A DNA stretch of 64,000 nucleotides from Amblyomma americanum (Eukaryota > Arthropoda > Arachnida > Ixodida > Ixodidae), in NCBI RefSeq assembly GCF_052857255.1, contig NW_027526500.1, forward strand, positions 62,001-126,000, in the 5' to 3' direction. Shown here piece after piece: positions 50,301 to 61,800 of this stretch. A program made the position numbers and the translations under genes. The notes beneath the pieces were generated by a model. That model was not told the origin of the DNA and did not search any database. It saw only the letters and a list, made by a program, of their open reading frames with translations. Numbering within the stretch: the first letter of the stretch is position 1; every line of letters starts with the position of its first letter.

Positions 50301-50823
50301 TGTGTTCAGATTTAGCTCGTTTCGGTCTAAAACAGCTTGTTTCGTTGTATTAAGCAAGAATACATGCTTTTCGCGCAGTTATAAGAGAAAAAGTTTTGAC
50401 GCGTATTAGAGAGACACTTGTAAAACCGATGTGTTGTGATTAGCTCGTTTCGGTCTAAAACAGCTTGTTTCGTTTGTATTAAGCAAGAATACATGCTTTT
50501 CGCGCAGTTATAAGAGAAAAAGTTTTGACGAGTATCACGTGGATACTTGTAAAACCGATGTGTTCAGATTTAGCTCGTTTCGGTCAAAAACAGCTTGTTT
50601 CGTTGTATTAAGCACGAATACATGCTTTTCGCGCAGTTAAAAGAGAAAAAGTTTTGACGAGTATCACGTGGAACACTTGTAATACCGATGTGTTGTGATT
50701 TAGCTCGTTTCGGTCTAAAACAGCTTGTTTCGCTGTATTAAGCAAGAATACATGCTTTTCGCGCAGTTATAGGAGAAAAAGTTTTGACGCGTATCAGAGG
50801 AACACTTGTAAAACCGATGTGTT
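47341..50823. repeat. Array domain 6: mixed monomer orders
   Basis: Only satellite; no internal tandem block longer than a few monomers was recognised. The rare tttcatttgtattaagc variant at 47,501 and the catggttttcgc variant at 48,171 both recur 6,338 bp to the right (53,839 and 54,509) and a further 4,002 bp beyond that. The catggttttcgc variant also occurs at about 1,200. This stretch is therefore the older relative of part of the 4.0-kb repeat. Single-base-deleted forms (gtgattagctcg) and a three-base-deleted form (aaaaagattgacg near 48,587) serve as local markers. Confidence 0.75.
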
Positions 50824-53800
50824 GTGATTTAGCTCATTTCGGTCTAAAACAGCTTGTTTCGCTGTATTAAGCAAGAATACATGCTTTTCGCGCAGTTAAA
50901 AGAGAAAAAGTTTTGACGAGTATCACGTGGATACTTGTAAAACCGATGTGTTCAGATTTAGCTCGTTTCGGTCTAAAACAGCTTGTTTCGTTGTATTAAG
51001 CAAGAATACATGCTTTTCGCGCAGTTATAAGAGAAAAAGTTTTGACGCGTATTAGACAGACACTTGTAAAACCGATGTGTTGTGATTTAGCTCGTTTCGG
51101 TCTAAAACAGCTTGTTTCGTTGTATTAAGCAAGAATACATGCTTTTCGCGCAGTTATAAGAGAAAAAGTTTTCACGAGTATCACGTGGATACTTGTAAAA
51201 CCGATGTGTTCAGATTTAGCTCGTTTCGGTCTAAAACAGCTTGTTTCGTTGTATTAAGCACGAATACATGCTTTTCGCGCAGTTAAAAGAGAAAAAGTTT
51301 TGACGAGTATCACGTGGAACACTTGTAATACCGATGTGTTGTGATTTAGCTCGTTTCGGTCTAAAACAGCTTGTTTCGCTGTATTAAGCAAGAATACATG
51401 CTTTTCGCGCCATTATAAGAGAAAAAGTTTTGACGCGTATCAGAGGAACACTTGTAAAACCGATGTGTTGTGATTTAGCTCATTTCGGTCTAAAACATCT
51501 TGTTTCGCTGTATTAAGCAAGAATACATGCTTTTCGCGCAGTTATAAGAGAAAAAGTTTTGACGCGTATCAGAGGAACACTTGTAAAACCGATGTGTTGT
51601 GATTTAGCTCGTTTCGGTTTAAAACAGCTTGTTTCGCTTTATTAAGCAAGAATACATGCTTTTCGCGCAGTTATAAGAGAAAAAGTTTTGACGCGTATCA
51701 GAGGAACACTTGTAAAACCGATGTGTTCAGATTTAGCTCGTTTCGGTCTGAAACAGCTTGTTTCGTTGTATTAAGCACGAATACATGCTTTTCGCGCAGT
51801 TATAAGAGAAAAAGTTTAGGCGCGTATCAGAGGAACACTTGTAAAACCGATGTGTTGTGATTTAGCTCGTTTCGGTCAAAAACAGCTTGTTTCGTTGTAT
51901 TAAGCACGAATACATGCTTTTCGCGCAGTTAAAAGAGAAAAAGTTTTGACGAGTATCACGTGGAACACTTGTAATACCGTTGTGTTGTGATTTAGCTCGT
52001 TTCGGTCTAAAACAGCTTGTTTCGCTGTATTAAGCAAGAATACATGCTTTTCGCGCAGTTATAAGAGAAAAAGTTTTGACGAGTATCACGTGGAACACTT
52101 GTAGTACCGATGTGTTGTGATTTAGCTCGTTTCGGTCTAAAACAACTTGATTCGCTGTATTAAGCAAGAATACATGCTTTTCGCGCAGTTAAAAAAGAAA
52201 AAGTTTTGACGCGTATCAGAGGAACACTTGTAAAACCGATGTGTTGTGATTTAGCTCATTTCGGTCTAAAACAGCTTGTTTCGCTGTATTAAGCAAGAAT
52301 ACATGCTTTTCGCGCAGTTATAAGAGAAAAAGTTTTGACGCGTATTAGAGAGACACTTGTAAAACCGATGTGTTGTGATTTAGCTCGTTTCGGTCTAAAA
52401 CAGCTTGTTTCGTTGTATTAAGCAAGAATACATGCTTTTCGCGCAGTTATAAGAGAAAAAGTTTTGACGAGTATCACGTGGATACTTGTAAAACCGATGT
52501 GTTCAGATTTAGCTCGTTTCTGTCTAAAACAGCTTGTTTCGTTGTATTAAGCACGAATACATGCTTTTCGCGCAGTTAAAAGAGAAAAAGTTTTGACGAG
52601 TATCACGCGGAACACTTGTAATACCGATGTGTTGTGATTTAGCTCGTTTCGGTCTAAAACAGCTTGTTTCGCTGTATTAAGCAAGAATACATGCTTTTCG
52701 CGCCGTTATAAGAGAAAAAGTTTTGACGCGTATCAGAGGAACACTTGTAAAACCGATGTGTTGTGATTTAGCTCGTTTCGGTCTAAAACATCTTGTTTCG
52801 CTGTATTAAGCAAGAATACATGCTTTTCGCGCAGTTATAAGAGAAAAAGTTTTGACGCGTATCAGAGGAACACTTGTAAAACCGATGTGTTGTGATTTAG
52901 CTCGTTTCGGTCTAAAACAACTTGTTTCGCTGTATTAAGCAAGAATACATGCTTTTCGCGCAGTTATAAGAGAAAAAGTTTTGACGCGTATCAGAGGAAC
53001 ACTTGTAAAACCGGTGTTGTGATTTAGCTCGTTTCGGTCTAAAACAGCTTGTTTCGCTGTATTAAGCAAGAATACATGCTTTTCGCGCAGTTATAAGAGA
53101 AAAAGTTTTGACGCGTATCAGAGGAACACTTGTAAAACCGATGTGTTCAGATTTAGTTCGTTTCGGTCTAAAACAGCTTGTTTCGTTGTATTAAGCACGA
53201 ATACATGCTTTTCGCGCAGTTATAAGAGAAAAAGTTTTGACGAGTATCACGTGGATACGCGTATCAGAGACACTTGTAAAACCGATATGTTGTGATTTAG
53301 CTCGTTTCGGTCTAAAACAGCTTGTTTCGTTGTATTAAGCAAGAATACATGCTTTTCGCGCGGTTATAAGAGAAAAAGTTGACGAGTATCACGTGGATAC
53401 TTGTAAAACCGATGTGTTCAGATTTAGCTCGTTTCGGTCTAAAACAGCTTGTTTCGTTGTATTAAGCACGAATACATGCTTTTCGCGCAGTTATAAGAGA
53501 AAAAGTTTTGACGAGTATCACGTGGAACACTTGTAATACCGATGTGTTGTGATTTAGCTCGTTTCGGTGTAAAACAGCTTGTTTCGTAGTATTAAGCAAG
53601 AATACATGCTTTTCGCGCAGTTATAAGAGAAAAAGTTTTGACGCGTATTAGAGGAACACTTGTAAAACCGATGTGTTGTGATTTAGCTCATTTCGGTCTA
53701 AAACAGCTTGTTTCGCTGTATTAAGCAAGAATACATGCTTTTCGCGCAGTTATAAGAGAAAAAGTTTTGACGCGTATTAGAGAGACACTTGTAAAACCGA

Positions 53801-54840
53801 TGTGTTGTGATTAGCTCGTTTCGGTCTAAAACAGCTTGTTTCATTTGTATTAAGCAAGAATACATGCTTTTCGCGCAGTTATAAGAGAAAAAGTTTTGAC
53901 GAGTATCACGTGGATACTTGTAAAACCGATGTGTTCAGATTTAGCTCGTTTCGGTCAAAAACAGCTTGTTTCGTTGTATTAAGCACGAATACATGCTTTT
54001 CGCGCAGTTAAAAGAGAAAAAGTTTTGACGAGTATCACGTGGAACACTTGTAATACCGATGTGTTGTAATTTAGCTCGTTTCGGTCTAAAACAGCTTGTT
54101 TCGCTGTATTAAGCAAGAATACATGCTTTTCGCGCAGTTATAAAAGAAAAAGTTTTGACGCGTATCAGAGGAACACTTGTAAAACCGATGTGTTGTGATT
54201 TAGCTCGTTTCGGTCTAAAACAGCTTGTTTCGCTGTATTAAGCAAGAATACATGCTTTTCGCGCAGTTATAAAAGAAAAAGTTTTGACGCGTATCAGAGG
54301 AACACTTGTAAAACCGATGTGTTGTGATTTAGCTCATTTAGGTCTAAAACAGCTTGTTTCGCTGTATTAAGCAAGAATACATGCTTTTCGCGCAGTTAAA
54401 AGAGAAAAAGTTTTGACGAGTATCACGTGGATACTTGTAAAACCGATGTGTTCAGATTTAGCTCGTTTCGGTCTAAAACAGCTTGTTTCGTTGTATTAAG
54501 CAAGAATACATGGTTTTCGCGCAGTTATAAGAGAAAAAGTTTTGACGAGTATCACGTGGATACTTGTAAAACCGATGTGTTCAGATTTAGCTAGTTTCGG
54601 TCTAAAACAGCTTGTTTCGTTGTATTAAGCACGAATACATGCTTTTCGCGCAGTTAAAAGAGAAAAAGTTTTGACGAGTATCACGTGGAACACTTGTAAT
54701 ACCGATGTGTTGTGATTTAGCTCGTTTCGGTCTAAAACGACTTGATTCGCTGTATTAAGCAAGAATACATGCTTTTCGCGCAGTTATAAGAGAAAAAGCT
54801 TTGACGAGTATCACGTGGATACTTGTAAAACCGATGTGTT
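50824..54840. repeat. 4.0-kb tandem duplication, copy A (4,017 bp)
   Basis: Copy A begins after a shared cgatgtgtt and ends at the same motif, which is the junction with copy B. Rare variants occur in both copies at a 4,017-bp offset: ttagacagac (51,051/55,068), the gcgccattataag variant (51,407/55,424), ttttcacgagtatc, gtttaggcgcg and accgttgtgttg. After about 53.26 kb the offset becomes 4,002 bp. The differences I noticed in copy A are cacgcgg near 52,606, a 2-base deletion near 53,013, the 17-base insertion with its linked monomer change near 53.2 kb, and agctttgacg near 54,799. The exact join lies somewhere in the shared motif. Confidence 0.88.
53170..53313 (+). repeat. 144-bp hybrid monomer with out-of-register joint
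   Basis: It contains both the class 1 block (cgagtatcacgtggata, 53,241-53,257) and, directly after it, the short class 3 block (cgcgtatcagagacac). The twin position in copy B near 57.22 kb has only the second block and is 17 bp shorter. The upstream part also differs: ttttcgcgcagttataag here, ttacgcgcagttatagaag in copy B. The joint sits at 'ac|gcgtatc' with almost no homology, unlike the in-register hybrids elsewhere. Confidence 0.87.
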
Positions 54841-57800
54841 GTGATTTAGCTCATTTCGGTCTAAAACAGCTTGTTTCGCTGTATTAAGCAAGAATACATG
54901 CTTTTCGCGCAGTTAAAAGAGAAAAAGTTTTGACGAGTATCACGTGGATACTTGTAAAACCGATGTGTTCAGATTTAGCTCGTTTCGGTCTAAAACAGCT
55001 TGTTTCGTTGTATTAAGCAAGAATACATGCTTTTCGCGCAGTTATAAGAGAAAAAGTTTTGACGCGTATTAGACAGACACTTGTAAAACCGATGTGTTGT
55101 GATTTAGCTCGTTTCGGTCTAAAACAGCTTGTTTCGTTGTATTAAGCAAGAATACATGCTTTTCGCGCAGTTATAAGAGAAAAAGTTTTCACGAGTATCA
55201 CGTGGATACTTGTAAAACCGATGTGTTCAGATTTAGCTCGTTTCGGTCTAAAACAGCTTGTTTCGTTGTATTAAGCACGAATACATGCTTTTCGCGCAGT
55301 TAAAAGAGAAAAAGTTTTGACGAGTATCACGTGGAACACTTGTAATACCGATGTGTTGTGATTTAGCTCGTTTCGGTCTAAAACAGCTTGTTTCGCTGTA
55401 TTAAGCAAGAATACATGCTTTTCGCGCCATTATAAGAGAAAAAGTTTTGACGCGTATCAGAGGAACACTTGTAAAACCGATGTGTTGTGATTTAGCTCAT
55501 TTCGGTCTAAAACATCTTGTTTCGCTGTATTAAGCAAGAATACATGCTTTTCGCGCAGTTATAAGAGAAAAAGTTTTGACGCGTATCAGAGGAACACTTG
55601 TAAAACCGATGTGTTGTGATTTAGCTCGTTTCGGTTTAAAACAGCTTGTTTCGCTTTATTAAGCAAGAATACATGCTTTTCGCGCAGTTATAAGAGAAAA
55701 AGTTTTGACGCGTATCAGAGGAACACTTGTAAAACCGATGTGTTCAGATTTAGCTCGTTTCGGTCTGAAACAGCTTGTTTCGTTGTATTAAGCACGAATA
55801 CATGCTTTTCGCGCAGTTATAAGAGAAAAAGTTTAGGCGCGTATCAGAGGAACACTTGTAAAACCGATGTGTTGTGATTTAGCTCGTTTCGGTCAAAAAC
55901 AGCTTGTTTCGTTGTATTAAGCACGAATACATGCTTTTCGCGCAGTTAAAAGAGAAAAAGTTTTGACGAGTATCACGTGGAACACTTGTAATACCGTTGT
56001 GTTGTGATTTAGCTCGTTTCGGTCTAAAACAGCTTGTTTCGCTGTATTAAGCAAGAATACATGCTTTTCGCGCAGTTATAAGAGAAAAAGTTTTGACGAG
56101 TATCACGTGGAACACTTGTAGTACCGATGTGTTGTGATTTAGCTCGTTTCGGTCTAAAACAACTTGATTCGCTGTATTAAGCAAGAATACATGCTTTTCG
56201 CGCAGTTAAAAAAGAAAAAGTTTTGACGCGTATCAGAGGAACACTTGTAAAACCGATGTGTTGTGATTTAGCTCATTTCGGTCTAAAACAGCTTGTTTCG
56301 CTGTATTAAGCAAGAATACATGCTTTTCGCGCAGTTATAAGAGAAAAAGTTTTGACGCGTATTAGAGAGACACTTGTAAAACCGATGTGTTGTGATTTAG
56401 CTCGTTTCGGTCTAAAACAGCTTGTTTCGTTGTATTAAGCAAGAATACATGCTTTTCGCGCAGTTATAAGAGAAAAAGTTTTGACGAGTATCACGTGGAT
56501 ACTTGTAAAACCGATGTGTTCAGATTTAGCTCGTTTCTGTCTAAAACAGCTTGTTTCGTTGTATTAAGCACGAATACATGCTTTTCGCGCAGTTAAAAGA
56601 GAAAAAGTTTTGACGAGTATCACGTGGAACACTTGTAATACCGATGTGTTGTGATTTAGCTCGTTTCGGTCTAAAACAGCTTGTTTCGCTGTATTAAGCA
56701 AGAATACATGCTTTTCGCGCCGTTATAAGAGAAAAAGTTTTGACGCGTATCAGAGGAACACTTGTAAAACCGATGTGTTGTGATTTAGCTCGTTTCGGTC
56801 TAAAACATCTTGTTTCGCTGTATTAAGCAAGAATACATGCTTTTCGCGCAGTTATAAGAGAAAAAGTTTTGACGCGTATCAGAGGAACACTTGTAAAACC
56901 GATGTGTTGTGATTTAGCTCGTTTCGGTCTAAAACAACTTGTTTCGCTGTATTAAGCAAGAATACATGCTTTTCGCGCAGTTATAAGAGAAAAAGTTTTG
57001 ACGCGTATCAGAGGAACACTTGTAAAACCGATGTGTTGTGATTTAGCTCGTTTCGGTCTAAAACAGCTTGTTTCGCTGTATTAAGCAAGAATACATGCTT
57101 TTCGCGCAGTTATAAGAGAAAAAGTTTTGACGCGTATCAGAGGAACACTTGTAAAACCGATGTGTTCAGATTTAGTTCGTTTCGGTCTAAAACAGCTTGT
57201 TTCGTTGTATTAAGCACGAATACATGCTTTACGCGCAGTTATAGAAGAAAAAGTTTTGACGCGTATCAGAGACACTTGTAAAACCGATATGTTGTGATTT
57301 AGCTCGTTTCGGTCTAAAACAGCTTGTTTCGTTGTATTAAGCAAGAATACATGCTTTTCGCGCGGTTATAAGAGAAAAAGTTGACGAGTATCACGTGGAT
57401 ACTTGTAAAACCGATGTGTTCAGATTTAGCTCGTTTCGGTCTAAAACAGCTTGTTTCGTTGTATTAAGCACGAATACATGCTTTTCGCGCAGTTATAAGA
57501 GAAAAAGTTTTGACGAGTATCACGTGGAACACTTGTAATACCGATGTGTTGTGATTTAGCTCGTTTCGGTGTAAAACAGCTTGTTTCGTAGTATTAAGCA
57601 AGAATACATGCTTTTCGCGCAGTTATAAGAGAAAAAGTTTTGACGCGTATTAGAGGAACACTTGTAAAACCGATGTGTTGTGATTTAGCTCATTTCGGTC
57701 TAAAACAGCTTGTTTCGCTGTATTAAGCAAGAATACATGCTTTTCGCGCAGTTATAAGAGAAAAAGTTTTGACGCGTATTAGAGAGACACTTGTAAAACC

Positions 57801-58842
57801 GATGTGTTGTGATTAGCTCGTTTCGGTCTAAAACAGCTTGTTTCATTTGTATTAAGCAAGAATACATGCTTTTCGCGCAGTTATAAGAGAAAAAGTTTTG
57901 ACGAGTATCACGTGGATACTTGTAAAACCGATGTGTTCAGATTTAGCTCGTTTCGGTCAAAAACAGCTTGTTTCGTTGTATTAAGCACGAATACATGCTT
58001 TTCGCGCAGTTAAAAGAGAAAAAGTTTTGACGAGTATCACGTGGAACACTTGTAATACCGATGTGTTGTAATTTAGCTCGTTTCGGTCTAAAACAGCTTG
58101 TTTCGCTGTATTAAGCAAGAATACATGCTTTTCGCGCAGTTATAAAAGAAAAAGTTTTGACGCGTATCAGAGGAACACTTGTAAAACCGATGTGTTGTGA
58201 TTTAGCTCGTTTCGGTCTAAAACAGCTTGTTTCGCTGTATTAAGCAAGAATACATGCTTTTCGCGCAGTTATAAAAGAAAAAGTTTTGACGCGTATCAGA
58301 GGAACACTTGTAAAACCGATGTGTTGTGATTTAGCTCATTTAGGTCTAAAACAGCTTGTTTCGCTGTATTAAGCAAGAATACATGCTTTTCGCGCAGTTA
58401 AAAGAGAAAAAGTTTTGACGAGTATCACGTGGATACTTGTAAAACCGATGTGTTCAGATTTAGCTCGTTTCGGTCTAAAACAGCTTGTTTCGTTGTATTA
58501 AGCAAGAATACATGGTTTTCGCGCAGTTATAAGAGAAAAAGTTTTGACGAGTATCACGTGGATACTTGTAAAACCGATGTGTTCAGATTTAGCTAGTTTC
58601 GGTCTAAAACAGCTTGTTTCGTTGTATTAAGCACGAATACATGCTTTTCGCGCAGTTAAAAGAGAAAAAGTTTTGACGAGTATCACGTGGAACACTTGTA
58701 ATACCGATGTGTTGTGATTTAGCTCGTTTCGGTCTAAAACGACTTGATTCGCTGTATTAAGCAAGAATACATGCTTTTCGCGCAGTTATAAGAGAAAAAG
58801 TTTTGACGAGTATCACGTGGATACTTGTAAAACCGATGTGTT
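54841..58842. repeat. 4.0-kb tandem duplication, copy B (4,002 bp)
   Basis: The direct neighbour and near-identical twin of copy A. It ends at 58,842, where copy A instead runs into the next copy. Copy B has the regular form at each position where copy A carries a private change, so copy A probably acquired those changes after duplication. It contains the tttcatttgt variant at 57,841 and catggttttcgc at 58,511, both also present in the older relative at 47.5-48.2 kb. Confidence 0.88.
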
Positions 58843-61800
58843 CAGATTTAGCTCGTTTCGGTCTAAAACAGCTTGTTTCGTTGTATTAAGCAAGAATACA
58901 TGCTCTTCGCGCCGTTATAAGAGAAAAAGATTGACGCGTATCAGAGGAACACTTGTAAAACCGATGTGTTGTGATTTAGCTCATTTCGGTCTAAAACATC
59001 TTGTTTCGCTGTATTAAGCAAGAATACATGCTTTTCGCGCAGTTATAAGAGAAAAAGTTTTGACGCGTATCAGAGGAACACTTGTAAAACCGATGTGTTG
59101 TGATTTAGCTCGTTTCGGTCTAAAACAGCTTGTTTCGCTGTATTAAGCAAGAATACATGCTTTTCGCGCAGTTATAAGAGAAAAAGTTTTGACGCGTATC
59201 AGAGGAACACTTGTAAAACCGATGTGTTCAGATTTAGCTCGTTTCGGTCTAAAACAGCTTGTTTCGTTGTATTAAGCAAGAATACATGCTTTTCGCGCAG
59301 TTAAAAGAGAAAAAGTTTTGACGAGTATCACGTGGAACACTTGTAATACCGTTGTGTTGTGATTTAGCTCGTTTCGGTCTAAAACAGCTTGTTTCGCTGT
59401 ATTAAGCAAGAATACATGCTTTTCGCGCAGTTATAAGAGAAAAAGTTTTGACGAGTATCACGTGGAACACTTGTAGTACCGATGTGTTGTGATTTAGCTC
59501 GTTTTGGTCTAAAACAACTTGATTCGCTGTATTAAGCAAGAATACATGCTTTTCGCGCAGTTAAAAAAGAAAAAGTTTTGACGCGTATCAGAGGAACACT
59601 TGTAAAACCGATGTGTTGTGATTTAGCTCATTTCGGTCTAAAACAGCTTGTTTCGCTGTATTAAGCAAGAATACATGCTTTTCGCGCAGTTAAAAGAGAA
59701 AAAGTTTTGACGAGTATCACGTGGATACTTGTAAAACCGATGTGTTCAGATTTAGCTCGTTTCGGTCTAAAACAGCTTGTTTCGTTGTATTAAGCAAGAA
59801 TACATGCTTTTCGCGCAGTTATAAGAGAAAAAGTTTTGACGCGTATTAGAGAGACACTTGTAAAACCGATGTGTTGTGATTTAGCTCGTTTCGGTCTAAA
59901 ACAGCTTGTTTCGTTGTATTAAGCAAGAATACATGCTTTTCGCGCAGTTATAAGAGAAAAAGTTTTGACGAGTATCACGTGGATACTTGTAAAACCGATG
60001 TGTTCAGATTTAGCTCGTTTCGGTCTAAAACAGCTTGTTTCGTTGTATTAAGCACGAATACATGCTTTTCGCGCAGTTAAAAGAGAAAAAGTTTTGACGA
60101 GTATCACGTGGAACACTTGTAATACCGATGTGTTGTGATTTAGCTCGTTTCGGTCTAAAACAGCTTGTTTCGCTGTATTAAGCAAGAATACATGCTTTTC
60201 GCGCCGTTATAAGAGAAAAAGTTTTGACGCGTATCAGAGGAACACTTGTAAAACCGATGTGTTGTGATTTAGCTCATTTCGGTCTAAAACATCTTGTTTC
60301 GCTGTATTAAGCAAGAATACATGCTTTTCGCGCAGTTATAAGAGAAAAAGTTTTGACGCGTATCAGAGGAACACTTGTAAAACCGATGTGTTGTGATTTA
60401 GCTCGTTTCGGTCTAAAACAACTTGTTTCGCTGTATTAAGCAAGAATACATGCTTTTCGCGCAGTTATAAGAGAAAAAGGTTTGACGCGTATCAGAGGAA
60501 CACTTGTAAAACCGATGTGTTGTGATTTAGCTCGTTTCGGTCTAAAACAGCTTGTTTCGCTGTATTAAGCAAGAATACATGCTTTTCGCGCAGTTATAAG
60601 AGAAAAAGTTTTGACGCGTATCAGAGGAACACTTGTAAAACCGATGTGTTCAGATTTAGTTCGTTTCGGTCTAAAACAGCTTGTTTCGTTGTATTAAGCA
60701 CGAATACATGCTTTACGCGCAGTTATAGAAGAAAAAGTTTTGACGCGTATCAGAGACACTTGTAAAACCGATATGTTGTGATTTAGCTCGTTTCGGTCTA
60801 AAACAGCTTGTTTCGTTGTATTAAGCAAGAATACATGCTTTTCGCGCGGTTATAAGAGAAAAAGTTGACGAGTATCACGTGGATACTTGTAAAACCGATG
60901 TGTTCAGATTTAGCTCGTTTCGGTCTAAAACAGCTTGTTTCGTTGTATTAAGCACGAATACATGCTTTTCGCGCAGTTATAAGAGAAAAAGTTTTGACGA
61001 GTATCACGTGGAACACTTGTAATACCGATGTGTTGTGATTTAGCTCGTTTCGGTTTAAAACAGCTTGTTTCGCTGTATTAAGCAAGAATACATGCTTTTC
61101 GCGCAGTTATAAGAGAAAAAGTTTAGACGCGTATCAGAGGAACACTTGTAAAACCGATGTGTTGTGATTTAGCTCGTTTCGGTGTAAAACAGCTTGTTTC
61201 GTAGTATTAAGCAAGAATACATGCTTTTCGCGCAGTTATAAGAGAAAAAGTTTTGACGCGTATTAGAGGAACACTTGTAAAACCGATGTGTTGTGATTTA
61301 GCTCATTTCGGTCTAAAACAGCTTGTTTCGCTGTATTAAGCAAGAATACATGCTTTTCGCGCAGTTAAAAGAGAAAAAGTTTTGACGAGTATCACGTGGA
61401 TACTTGTAAAACCGATGTGTTCAGATTTAGCTCGTTTCGGTCTAAAACAGCTTGTTTCGTTGTATTAAGCACGAATACATGCTTTTCGCGCAGTTATAAA
61501 AGAAAAAGTTTTGACCAGTATCACGTGGAACACTTGTAATACCGATGTGTTGTGATTTAGCTCGTTTCGGTTTAAAACAGCTTGTTTCGCTGTATTAAGC
61601 AAGAATACATGCTTTTCGCGCAGTTATAAGAGAAAAAGTTTTGACGCGTATCAGAGGAACACTTGTAAAACCGATGTGTTCAGATTTAGCTCGTTTCGGT
61701 CTGAAACAGCTTGTTTCGTTGTATTAAGCACGAATACATGCTTTTCGCGCAGTTATAAGAGAAAAAGTTTAGATGCGTATCAGAGGAACACTTGTAAAAC

